36,569 nt of DNA from Caulobacteraceae bacterium (GTDB taxonomy: Bacteria; Pseudomonadota; Alphaproteobacteria; Caulobacterales; Caulobacteraceae): contig CANJME010000024.1 in the NCBI GenBank assembly GCA_947475875.1, forward strand, positions 1-36,569, written 5' to 3'. Numbering within the stretch: the first letter of the stretch is position 1; each line of letters starts with the position of its first letter. The notes under the pieces are model-generated. The model was not told the origin of the DNA and made no database searches. It worked only from the letters and a program-made list of their open reading frames with translations. The translations under genes were made by a program, and so were the position numbers. Below are positions 6,902-15,479 of the stretch, piece by piece.

Positions 6902-8281
6902 ATGAAAGCCATACGCGCCTTTTTCGAATCCATGACCGGCCGGGTCTTCCTGATCCTGGTGCTGGGCATCGGCGTGGCCGGGTCGAGCGCGCTGTTCCTC
7001 ACCGACGCCTGGCGGCGGGCCGACCTCGATCGCGCCCGGCTCGAGCGGGCCATCGACCGCATGCAGGGCTTCGTCACCCTGATCGGGCGGGCCGACGAGA
7101 CGCAGCGCGTCGAGCTTTTACAGCGCGGTTCGGAGGGCGTGCGCGTCGCCGCGATTGACGCCGCCACAAAGGCCCCCGATCCCAGGCTTGAGAAACTGCT
7201 GAACACCCAGCTCATCGGTGGCGCCGTGAGCAAGCTGGCCAGCGCCGACCCGGCGGTCTGTTTCGCCTCCCGCCCGAGAGGTCCCGGTGGCGGCTCCGGC
7301 CGGGGATTCGGCGGCGACGGCCGAGGCCGCCAGACCCGCCCGCCCGGCTGCTGGGTAATGGACCTGGCGCTGGCCCGGGGCGGGACTCTGCATCTGACCC
7401 TCGATATCCCCCCTTCGCCCATCAGCGATTCCCGCGCCTTCGATCCCGTGTTCCTGGCCGTGCTGACCGCCGCCTCGGCCCTGCTGGCCTTCGTGCTGGC
7501 GGCGATGACCGGCTCACCCCTGCGCAACCTGGCCGAAGCCGCCCGCAATCTTGGCCGCGATCTCAACCGCGAACCCCTGGCCGAGACCGGCCCCCGGGAA
7601 GTGCGCGCTGCTGCCCAGGCTTTCAACGCCATGCAGCTTCGCCTGCGCCAGAACATGGCCGAGCGCACCCAGATGCTGGCCGCCATCACCCACGATCTGC
7701 AGACGCCCCTGACCCGCCTTCGCCTTCGCCTGGAAAAGGTCAAGGACGAGGCCTTGCGCGACCAGCTGATCGGCGATCTGACCGCCACCCAGGCGCTGAT
7801 CCGCGAGGGCCTCGATCTGGCCCGCAGCGCCGACCGGGACGAGCCGACCGTGACGCTCGATCTCGATTCCTTGCTCGAAAGCATCATCGAGGATGAAGCC
7901 AGCGCCGGCCGCGATGTCACCTTCGTCCAGCGCTGCGGGCGCGACGTGGCGGTGCAGACCCAGGCGCTCAAGCGCTGCCTGCTCAACCTGATCGACAACG
8001 CCGTGGTTTATGGGAACAAGGCCGAGGTCTCGGCCGCGCCGGAAGGGCAGAACATCGTCATCCGCATCCGCGACCAGGGGCCGGGCATTCCCCCCGACCA
8101 GCTTGAGGCGGTGTTCGAACCCCTCGTCCGCCTCGAAGGCTCCCGCTCGCGCGAGACCGGCGGCTCGGGGCTGGGGCTGTCGATTGCGAGGCGCCTGGCC
8201 GAAAAGAACGGCGGGACCCTGGTGCTCACCAACCACCCCTACGGCGGCTGCGAAGCGGTGCTGACGCTGCCGGGGACATGA
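6902..8281 (+). CDS. EnvZ-type sensor histidine kinase with an unusual Gly/Arg-rich periplasmic loop
   Basis: 459 residues. TM1 (about 14-34), a periplasmic sensor segment (35-182), TM2 (about 183-203), HAMP (204-255), a HisKA domain with phospho-acceptor His264 in ITHDLQTPLTRL, and a HATPase_c domain with LLNLIDNAVVYGN, DQGPGIP and GGSGLGLSIARRLAEKNGG. The sensor segment contains a loop rich in Gly and Arg (about 124-148) bracketed by Cys120 and Cys150. Such a composition is unusual for a sensor and could bind an anionic ligand or a metal, or be oxidised. The signal is unknown. It forms an operon with the preceding regulator, and a stem-loop follows its stop. Confidence 0.92.
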   Translation: MKAIRAFFESMTGRVFLILVLGIGVAGSSALFLTDAWRRADLDRARLERAIDRMQGFVTLIGRADETQRVELLQRGSEGVRVAAIDAATKAPDPRLEKLLNTQLIGGAVSKLASADPAVCFASRPRGPGGGSGRGFGGDGRGRQTRPPGCWVMDLALARGGTLHLTLDIPPSPISDSRAFDPVFLAVLTAASALLAFVLAAMTGSPLRNLAEAARNLGRDLNREPLAETGPREVRAAAQAFNAMQLRLRQNMAERTQMLAAITHDLQTPLTRLRLRLEKVKDEALRDQLIGDLTATQALIREGLDLARSADRDEPTVTLDLDSLLESIIEDEASAGRDVTFVQRCGRDVAVQTQALKRCLLNLIDNAVVYGNKAEVSAAPEGQNIVIRIRDQGPGIPPDQLEAVFEPLVRLEGSRSRETGGSGLGLSIARRLAEKNGGTLVLTNHPYGGCEAVLTLPGT

Positions 8282-8282
8282 T

Positions 8283-8369
8283 CCGCGCGCCAGCGCGGTT
8301 CGAGTCCCCTAACTTTCCTGGTTTCAAGTTAGGGGACACGCACCGGCCTTGCGGCCGGAGCATGTCCCC
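8283..8369 (+). promoter_or_regulatory. terminator-like hairpin followed by two mutually exclusive stem-loops
   Basis: Directly after the kinase stop, CCGCGC/GCGCGG (8283-8298) forms a short GC stem. Next, GTCCCCTAACTT (8304-8315) pairs perfectly with AAGTTAGGGGAC (8326-8337). The GGGGACA at 8332-8338 can instead pair with TGTCCCC at 8363-8369, with CCGGCC/GGCCGG stacked inside that stem. The two structures cannot form together. No U-tract follows. It could be a transcript end, an attenuator, or another REP-type repeat. Confidence 0.45.
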
Positions 8370-8372
8370 CAA

Positions 8373-8419
8373 CGACAAACTCCGACACAACAAAACCTTC
8401 CCCTGACACGCTGCGACAC
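8373..8419 (+). promoter_or_regulatory. array of TGACAC/CGACAC boxes upstream of the small-protein operon
   Basis: Four hexamers on the plus strand lie in helical phase: CGACAA (8373), CGACAC (8383), TGACAC (8404) and CGACAC (8414), with start spacings 10, 21 and 10. The last pair repeats the CCTGACAC-N2-TGCGACAC block found near the response regulator gene. The array ends 50 bases before the ATG of the 50-residue gene, a position suited to activation by an OmpR-type regulator. Confidence 0.5.
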
Positions 8420-8468
8420 CTTCGAAGCGCCGTGATCGCCTAGAGTTCCTTCACTGAGGAGCGGGCGC

Positions 8469-8621
8469 ATGACCGGAAAACTTCACCTTCAACTCGCAGC
8501 AGCGGCGATCGCCATGAGCCTTGGCCTCGCCGCCCCCGCCCCCGGCGCCCGCACGTCGCAGCACGCCGGCCGGCAAGATTTCACAGAGCAATTCCGTTTC
8601 CCGAGGAGACTGATCCCATGA
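8469..8621 (+). CDS. small exported or membrane peptide, 50 residues, unknown function
   Basis: ATG with a strong GAGGAG seven bases upstream. The product begins MTGKLHLQLAAAAIAMSLGL followed by AAPAPGARTS, which looks like a signal peptide with possible cleavage near residue 28. The mature part would be about 20 residues, basic and Phe-rich (FTEQFRFPRRLIP). Its TGA overlaps the ATG of the next gene (ATGA), so the two are translationally coupled. I do not recognise it. The ribosome binding site, signal-like start and coupling together argue that it is real. Its position behind the box array suggests control by the adjacent two-component system. Small exported peptides of this kind sometimes modulate their sensor kinase, but that is speculation here. 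Confidence 0.6.
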   Translation: MTGKLHLQLAAAAIAMSLGLAAPAPGARTSQHAGRQDFTEQFRFPRRLIP

Positions 8622-8872
8622 GCTTCATCACGACAGCCAGCCGCTCGGCCCACCTGTCCGTCGTCGACGCCAGCCCGGGCCTGCGCCTGATCGCCTACAT
8701 CTACGTCCCTGGCGAACGCCATCCGCGCCGCAAGGTGCTCTACGTGGAAAATCTCGACGAGGGCCGCACCCTGATCCGCCAGATGTTCGCCGACCACGGC
8801 CAGGCCAACTGCGCGGAACTGTGGGAAGAGGAGCGTCTGATCGCGCGATTGAAGGCGGCGCCGCCACGGTGA
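8618..8872 (+). CDS. 84-residue cytoplasmic protein, unknown function
   Basis: ATG with GAGGAG upstream and a four-base overlap with the 50-residue gene. The product has no signal or membrane segment and reads as a compact alpha/beta protein (RLIAYIYVPG, then RKVLYVENLDEGRTLIRQMFADHG, NCAELWEEERLIARL). I do not recognise a family. The last codons and the stop (8870-8872) lie inside the arm of a REPIN-like repeat, so the original C-terminus may have been replaced. It is co-transcribed with the small exported peptide and probably regulated with it. Confidence 0.7.
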   Translation: MSFITTASRSAHLSVVDASPGLRLIAYIYVPGERHPRRKVLYVENLDEGRTLIRQMFADHGQANCAELWEEERLIARLKAAPPR

Positions 8873-8947
8873 CAGTTTACGGTGTCCCAGGAGCGCACCT
8901 GATTGAACGACCAGCGCCCGTAAAGGGACACTGTAAACTGTCACCGT
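8866..8947. repeat. REPIN-like palindrome, copy 2
   Basis: Arms of 23 bases (8866-8888 and 8925-8947) match as reverse complements with one mismatch and are separated by 36 bases, the same spacer length as in copy 1. The spacer aligns with that of copy 1 in reverse orientation at roughly 60% identity by eye. It fills the space between the stop of the 84-residue gene, which it overlaps, and the stop of argG, two bases beyond. Confidence 0.75.
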
Positions 8948-8949
8948 AG

Positions 8950-10182
<1,233 letters not shown>

Positions 10183-10213
10183 GGCGGGCTCGTACGGTCT
10201 GGCGCGTTCAGGT

Positions 10214-10570
10214 TCAAGAGCGCAGCTTGCCTTCGCGCCCGAGCACCTCAAGCACGTTCTTGATGTGGACGATGTGGGCGGCGGTGAAGGCGCCCGCTAC
10301 CAGGATCTGCAGGGTGAAGATCATACCCTGCCCGCCACCCGCCGGGGCCGGACGGGCGCTCAGCACCATCAGGATCACCATGGCGGCAACGGGCATGAGC
10401 AGCAGGGCGAAGGGTTTTTTCATGCGAATGCCCGGCTCGCCGTCGCGCTTGAAATTGACCGGGACCAGGGCGCTCGCCTCGATTCGCTTCCAGGCGTTCC
10501 ACGACACCGAGGCGATGATCGCGAGCGCGAAGATCGACACCGCTTCGCCAAACATGTGTAATGAATTCAT
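10214..10570 (-). CDS. small integral membrane protein coupled to kup, unknown function
   Basis: 118 residues with about three membrane segments (near 9-28, 53-72 and 82-102) separated by basic loops ([13 protein letters not shown]). The start ATG overlaps the kup stop (ATGA), so it is translated with the potassium transporter. No known domain is evident. The coupling suggests a role linked to Kup at the inner membrane, but nothing in the sequence shows what that is. Confidence 0.72.
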   Translation of the reverse strand: MNSLHMFGEAVSIFALAIIASVSWNAWKRIEASALVPVNFKRDGEPGIRMKKPFALLLMPVAAMVILMVLSARPAPAGGGQGMIFTLQILVAGAFTAAHIVHIKNVLEVLGREGKLRS

Positions 10571-12483
10571 ACGGTTACCTGTGCGCCAAGCTCGACCACG
10601 CGGCCGGGCGGAATGCGGAAAAAGTCTGTCGGATTCGCCGCGTTCTTCATCAGGAAAATAAACAGCTTGTCTTGCCACAACGGCATACCCGAAGTCGCTG
10701 AAGCTACCACAGAACGCCTCCCTAAGAAGAAGCTGGTGTTCATGATGTCGAACTTCAGACCCTGCATCTTGCGCATGACCGCGAGCGCTTTCGGCAGGTT
10801 GGGGCTTTCCATGAATCCGTAGGAGATCGTCACCTTCTTGAAGTCGTCGTTCAGCACTTCCGAGGTGACCCTGTCCTGCTCCTGCACGCGCGGGGTTTCG
10901 GCGGTGCGGACGGTGAGGATGATGTTCTTCTCGTGCAGCACCTTGTTGTGCTTGAGATTATGCATCAGGGCGACCGGCGTCGCATCGAGATCAGACGTCA
11001 GGAAGATGGCGACCCCCGGCACCCGGTGCGGCGGCCGCGCGGCGAGGATGCCGGCAAGGTCGGCCAGCGGCACCGAATCTCGCCGGGTCTTGGCGGCCAG
11101 CACCTCGGTGCCCCGCGCCCAGGTCCACATGACCACGACGAGCAGGCCCCCCAGCACCAGTGGCAGCCAGGCGCCCTGCGGGATCTTCAGCATGTTGGAG
11201 GACAGGAAGACGACATCGAGGGCGCCGAAGCCGAGTACGGCGACCCAAGCCTGCCAGGCGGGCTTTTTCCAGAAATTCTTGATGATCACGAAGAACAGGA
11301 GCGTGTCGACGAACATCGCCCCGGTCACCGCGATGCCGTAGGCGGCGGCGAGGTTTGTCGACGAGCGGAACATGGCGAGCAGGATCAAAACGCCGATCAT
11401 CAGGAAGGCGTTGACCTGGGGCACATAGATCTGGCCGGCCACGGTTTCGCTGGTGCGCTTGATGTCGATGCGGGGCAGCAGGCCCAGCTGCACCGCCTGT
11501 TGGGTGACCGAGAAAGCGCCCGTGATCACCGCCTGGCTGGCGATGATGGTGGCGGCCGTGGCCAGCAGCAGGACCGGCCAGTAGGCGAACTGCGGCACCA
11601 TCCGGAAGAACGGATCGGCGGCGGCGGTGGGGTCGTGCAGGACGAGCGCGCCCTGGCCCAGGTAGTTGAGGGTGAGGCAGGGCAGAACCAGGCCCAGCCA
11701 CGCCGCCCGGATCGGCTTTTTGCCGAAGTGGCCCATGTCGGCGTAGAGCGCCTCGGCGCCGGTGACGGTGAGGAAGACGCTGCCGAGGATGACGAAACCC
11801 AGGGCGCCGTTGCTGATCAGGAACTCGACGCCGTAGTGCGGCGATAAAGCCCGGAAAATCGACAGGTCGTCGCGCATGTGGAAAAGCCCCAGCGCGGCCA
11901 GCACCAGGAACCAGACGGCGGTCAGGGGCCCGAAAAATTTCGCCATGTTGGCCGTGCCTCGCGACTGGACCATGAACAGCACGATCAGGATGACCCCGGC
12001 GATGGCGGGCATGGCCAGGTCCGGCAGGCCGCCCAGCCCCGGCGCCATCTTCAGGCCCTCAACCGCCGAAAGCACCGACATGGCCGGCGTGATGATGCCA
12101 TCGCCGTAGAACAGCGCCGCCCCCACCATGCCAAGCCCCAACAGCCAGACCGAGCGCCGCTGCAGGGCGCGCTGGCCGAGCGCCATGAGCGCCAGAGTGC
12201 CGCCCTCGCCCTTGTTGTCGGCGCGCATCAGGAAGATGGCGTACTTCAGGGTGACGACCAGCATCAGGGCCCAGAACGCCAGAGACACAACACCGAGCAC
12301 GGCCAGCTCGTTCGACCCTCCGCCCCGGGAATGATGCAGGGCCTCGCGCAGGGCGTAGAGGGGGCTGGTGCCGATATCGCCGAACACCACGCCGATGGCG
12401 CCGACGGTCAGGGCCCAGAAGCCGTGACCTTTCGCGTGGCCTTCGGTGGGGTGTTGCGCCGGCTCGGAGCTTTCCCCAGCCAT
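10567..12483 (-). CDS. kup: KUP-family potassium transporter
   Basis: 638 residues. Proton-coupled K+ uptake in the inner membrane. About 12 membrane segments occupy residues 1-440, beginning with the family signature GAIGVVFGDIGTSPLYALREA and including GDGIITPAMSVLSAVEGL. The cytoplasmic C-terminal domain (about 450-638) contains VPGVAIFLTSD and ends with the typical SFFLGRR and [14 protein letters not shown]. The ATG at 12483 has GAGG seven bases upstream; an earlier TTG is not needed. A likely promoter lies 30-60 bases upstream. It is followed by a coupled small membrane protein gene. Confidence 0.96.
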   Translation of the reverse strand: MAGESSEPAQHPTEGHAKGHGFWALTVGAIGVVFGDIGTSPLYALREALHHSRGGGSNELAVLGVVSLAFWALMLVVTLKYAIFLMRADNKGEGGTLALMALGQRALQRRSVWLLGLGMVGAALFYGDGIITPAMSVLSAVEGLKMAPGLGGLPDLAMPAIAGVILIVLFMVQSRGTANMAKFFGPLTAVWFLVLAALGLFHMRDDLSIFRALSPHYGVEFLISNGALGFVILGSVFLTVTGAEALYADMGHFGKKPIRAAWLGLVLPCLTLNYLGQGALVLHDPTAAADPFFRMVPQFAYWPVLLLATAATIIASQAVITGAFSVTQQAVQLGLLPRIDIKRTSETVAGQIYVPQVNAFLMIGVLILLAMFRSSTNLAAAYGIAVTGAMFVDTLLFFVIIKNFWKKPAWQAWVAVLGFGALDVVFLSSNMLKIPQGAWLPLVLGGLLVVVMWTWARGTEVLAAKTRRDSVPLADLAGILAARPPHRVPGVAIFLTSDLDATPVALMHNLKHNKVLHEKNIILTVRTAETPRVQEQDRVTSEVLNDDFKKVTISYGFMESPNLPKALAVMRKMQGLKFDIMNTSFFLGRRSVVASATSGMPLWQDKLFIFLMKNAANPTDFFRIPPGRVVELGAQVTV

Positions 12484-12511
12484 CGATAACCTCTTCAATA
12501 GGGTGGCGCGG

Positions 12512-12540
12512 GCGATACAGCCATTTGAGCGTGGGTACAA
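12512..12540 (-). promoter_or_regulatory. possible kup promoter
   Basis: On the minus strand TTGTAC (12540-12535), a 17-base spacer and TATCGC (12517-12512) resemble a sigma-70 type promoter, 29 bases before the kup ATG. This is a weak match of common form. Confidence 0.3.
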
Positions 12541-12623
12541 TCACCCGTCCTCGACTTGGCCGCCTGCGTTTGGCATGGTCGCGCCGCCATGCGCCCCGCC
12601 ACCGAATCGAAAGTCTCCGCCGC

Positions 12624-13424
12624 GTGACCCGCCGCCTTGCCCTGATCACCGGCGCATCCGCGGGGATCGGGGCGGCGTTCGCCCGTATCTATGCCGGCAA
12701 TGGCTATGACGTGGCGCTGACCGCGCGGCGCGGTGAAAAGCTTGAAGCGCTGGCCGATGAGATCAAACTGCGCTCGGGTGTCGAGACCTATACGGTGGAG
12801 GCCGACCTGGCCGATCCCGACGCCGTGGACCAGATTCTCGCCGCCATCGCCGATCAGGGCCGCACGGTGGACGCACTGGTCAACAACGCCGGCTACGGGG
12901 TGCGCGGGGCCTATTCGGCCAAGCCGTGGGAGACCCACCAGGACTTTCTGCAGGTGATGACCGTTGCGCCCTGCGAGCTGGCCCGCAAAGTCTTGCCGGC
13001 CATGGCCAGCCAGGGGTTTGGGCGCATCATCAATGTCGCCTCGGTGGCCGGCATGGTTCCGGGAACGCCCGGCTCGACGCTCTATGGGCCGGTGAAGAGC
13101 TTCCTGATCCGCTTCAGCCAGGGCCTCCACAATGAAAACCGCGACACCGGCGTGCATGTCAGCGCGCTCTGCCCCGGCTTCACCTACTCGGAATTCCACG
13201 ATGTCGCCGGCATGCGCGAACAGATCCGCCGCTCGACGCCCTTGTGGATGTGGATGGGCGCCGATGAGGTGGCCGCCGCCGGCTATGAGGCGGCCGAGGC
13301 CAACCGGCCGGTCTGTACGCCCGGCGCGCCCAATATCGCCGTCTCGGCTTTGCTGAAGGTGCTGCCCGAGGAATGGCTGATGGCCTTGATGCGCACGCGT
13401 CGCCTGCGGGTGCTGGGCCGATGA
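12624..13424 (+). CDS. short-chain dehydrogenase/reductase (SDR)
   Basis: 266 residues from a GTG start. A Rossmann nucleotide-binding motif TGASAGIG at 9-16, NNAG at 87-90, and the catalytic set Ser140, Tyr154 and Lys158 (STLYGPVKSF) are all present. An Arg pair (TARRGEK) after the second strand suggests NADPH preference. The substrate is unknown; the C-terminal region PGFTYSEFHD is common in the family's uncharacterised members. The GTG is chosen because it directly precedes the Rossmann fold; a TTG at 12525 would add an unlikely Arg-rich tail. It overlaps pyrF by four bases (ATGA) and is transcribed divergently from kup. Confidence 0.88.
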   Translation: MTRRLALITGASAGIGAAFARIYAGNGYDVALTARRGEKLEALADEIKLRSGVETYTVEADLADPDAVDQILAAIADQGRTVDALVNNAGYGVRGAYSAKPWETHQDFLQVMTVAPCELARKVLPAMASQGFGRIINVASVAGMVPGTPGSTLYGPVKSFLIRFSQGLHNENRDTGVHVSALCPGFTYSEFHDVAGMREQIRRSTPLWMWMGADEVAAAGYEAAEANRPVCTPGAPNIAVSALLKVLPEEWLMALMRTRRLRVLGR

Positions 13425-14125
13425 AGCCTGAGATCGGGAGCGATCCGCGCATCATCGTGGCGCTGGATGTGCCGACCCGCAGCCAGGCCGAGGCGCTGGT
13501 CGAGCAGCTGGGCGATGCGATCAGTTTCTACAAGATCGGCCTGCAGCTTCTGGCCACCGACGGTATGGCCATGGCGCGCGATCTGAAGGGGCGCGGGCGG
13601 CAGGTGTTCGCCGACTGGAAGCTGCACGACATCGGGGCGACGGTGGAAAAGGCCGCCGCCGCCATCGCCGCCACCGGGGCCTGCGATTTCCTGACCGTGC
13701 ACGCCGAGCCGCAGGTGCTGGCCTCCGCCGTGAAGGGGGTGGCGGGTTCGGGCGTCAAAGTGCTGGGCGTGACGGTGCTGACCAGCCTGTCTGGTCAGGA
13801 CCTGGGCGAGATCGGCTATGGGCTGGGCGTGGAACAGCTGGTCGAGCGGCGCATCCGCCAGGCGCAGGCCGCCGGCGCCGATGGGGTGATCGCCAGCCCA
13901 CACGAGGCGGCGCTTGCGCGCAAGATCGGCGGGGCGGACTTTCTGGTGGTCACGCCGGGCGTGCGGCCGGCTGGGTCTGCCATGGACGATCAGGCCCGGG
14001 CGGCGACCCCAGCCGATGCGATTAGCGCGGGCGCCAGCCACCTGGTGGTCGGCCGGCCGATCACGGCCGCCAGCGACCCGCGTGCGGCGGCGCTGGCGAT
14101 CGCTGAAGAGATTTCAGGCCTTTAG
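13421..14125 (+). CDS. pyrF: orotidine 5'-phosphate decarboxylase
   Basis: 234 residues, normal length. Converts OMP to UMP, the last step of de novo pyrimidine synthesis. Key residues are visible: Asp16 in IIVALDVP, Lys38 in FYKIG, the catalytic Asp65-x-Lys67-x-x-Asp70 in FADWKLHDIG, and the phosphate-binding VVTPGVRP and VVGRPIT. The ATG at 13421 overlaps the SDR stop. It ends one base before the convergent stop of the repeat-protein gene. Confidence 0.96.
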   Translation: MKPEIGSDPRIIVALDVPTRSQAEALVEQLGDAISFYKIGLQLLATDGMAMARDLKGRGRQVFADWKLHDIGATVEKAAAAIAATGACDFLTVHAEPQVLASAVKGVAGSGVKVLGVTVLTSLSGQDLGEIGYGLGVEQLVERRIRQAQAAGADGVIASPHEAALARKIGGADFLVVTPGVRPAGSAMDDQARAATPADAISAGASHLVVGRPITAASDPRAAALAIAEEISGL

Positions 14126-14126
14126 A

Positions 14127-15464
14127 TTAGTGGCCGCTATAGCCACCGCCGCCGTGGCTGCCGCCACCGCAGCCGGTCTTGCAGCCACCACCGCCATGCG
14201 GGGGAGGAGGAGGAGGCCTGTGACCGCCGCCGCCGGTGACGCGGACATTGACATTAACATTGGCGGAAGCCGAGGCTGAGGCCGAAGAGGCCGCATTGGC
14301 CGCCGCGCCCGCGCCGGCGAAACCGCCGACGACCACGCCGCCGCCACCGCCGCCCGAGACGGGCGGAGGATAGCCGCCGATCCCGCCCATGGCGGTGGTG
14401 ACGAAGCCGTCGTCGAGGCGGATCTGCTCCCAGCTGACGCCGCAGTAATAGTTGCAGGGCGGCGGCGGCGGCGCGCAGTTGCACGGCGGCGGAGGCGGGG
14501 GAGGCGGCGGCGGCGGCGCGCAGTTGCAGGGCGCCGGCGGATAATAGACCGGCGGCGGGGGATTGTAGGGCGGTGGGGTGTAGGCGGGCGGCCCGCAACG
14601 CTCGTGGCAGGCCGGCTTCACCGGCGGCTGATAAACCGGCGGCTGGTAGACCGGGGGCTCATAGACCGGGGGCTTGGGCTGATAGACTGGCGGCTGATAG
14701 ACCGGCGGCTCGGGCGCATAGACCGGCGGCGGAGCGGGCGGAAGGTAGTCCTTCTGGCAGTAGGGCTGCGGCGTCTGGGTCTTCTGGCAAGGCAGGGGCG
14801 GACCGAGATCGCCCCGACCGTAGTAATAGTCGAGCGCCGGCGGCGGCGGGCCGCCATTGTCGTCATAGCGGCGGGTATCGGAATAGGCGGGGACGCCGGC
14901 CTGGGGCCAGCCGGTCACATCGTTGCGATAAGTGGAATCTCCGGGGTAACCGCGGCCATAATGCGAGCCATCGTTGTAGGCCGGATCGCCCGTGTAGGCG
15001 CGGCCATAGTTCGGATCGTTGTAGGCCGGATCGCCGGCGTAACCACGGCCGTAGCCCGGATCGTTGTTGTAGGCCGGGTCGTAGCTGCGACCACGGCTGG
15101 GATCGTTGTAGTAGGCCGGATCGCCTGTGCGAGAGCGGCCGTACTGATCGACATAGGCCGGATCGCCGACCGAAGCCTTGCCCTGGAGGTCGGCCTTGCC
15201 ATAGGCGTCGGGGTAGGGGGCGGGCGGGTTGTAGGGCGGTTGACCGTAGGGCGGCGCCGCGTAGGTCGCCTCGCCCTGGTAGGTCTGGCGCGTGTAGGTC
15301 TCGCCGCCGCGCACCGATCCGCCCTGTTTGGCGTAGCCGTTCTGGTCGGCGTAACCGGCCGAATAGTCGGCGCCGGCCTGATAGGCGGGCGGCGGCGTAT
15401 AGTAATCCGGCTTTTGCAGCGGCAGCTGGGCCGCAACCGCGGCGGCGAACAACAGGGCGAACAT
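14127..15464 (-). CDS. secreted Pro/Tyr/Gly-rich repeat protein, unknown function
   Basis: 445 residues of almost wholly low-complexity sequence after a short signal peptide (MFALLFAAAVAAQL). Residues 100-182 hold about six imperfect tandem repeats of 14-16 residues built on GDPAYnDPxYGRgY. Residues 244-282 repeat PPVYQ and PPVYE. Residues 285-341 combine poly-Pro with cysteines (two CNCAPPPPP units, CNYYC). A short ordinary stretch, SWEQIRLDDGFVTTAMGG (344-361), is the only part that looks folded. The tail is Gly- and Ala/Ser-rich with alternating NVNVNV. It suggests a structural surface or wall-associated protein. The ATG at 15464 has GGAG six bases upstream. A CtrA-type box lies 16 bases before it. 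Confidence 0.8.
   Translation of the reverse strand: MFALLFAAAVAAQLPLQKPDYYTPPPAYQAGADYSAGYADQNGYAKQGGSVRGGETYTRQTYQGEATYAAPPYGQPPYNPPAPYPDAYGKADLQGKASVGDPAYVDQYGRSRTGDPAYYNDPSRGRSYDPAYNNDPGYGRGYAGDPAYNDPNYGRAYTGDPAYNDGSHYGRGYPGDSTYRNDVTGWPQAGVPAYSDTRRYDDNGGPPPPALDYYYGRGDLGPPLPCQKTQTPQPYCQKDYLPPAPPPVYAPEPPVYQPPVYQPKPPVYEPPVYQPPVYQPPVKPACHERCGPPAYTPPPYNPPPPVYYPPAPCNCAPPPPPPPPPPPCNCAPPPPPCNYYCGVSWEQIRLDDGFVTTAMGGIGGYPPPVSGGGGGGVVVGGFAGAGAAANAASSASASASANVNVNVRVTGGGGHRPPPPPPHGGGGCKTGCGGGSHGGGGYSGH
14919..15167 (-). repeat. in-frame tandem repeats coding GDPAY units
   Basis: About six imperfect units of 42-48 bases inside the secreted repeat-protein gene. Each encodes GDPAY, or a close variant, followed by Asn/Asp, Tyr-Gly-Arg and a Tyr-Ala/Thr/Pro spacer. 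The unit length and frame are conserved, so expansion or contraction keeps the protein open. Confidence 0.75.
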
Positions 15465-15479
15465 GGCGATCTCCAAACC

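Noticed and set aside
14919-15167. Regular repeats that might suggest a CRISPR array
   Set aside because: Units are coding, in frame, imperfect and without unique spacers of constant length.
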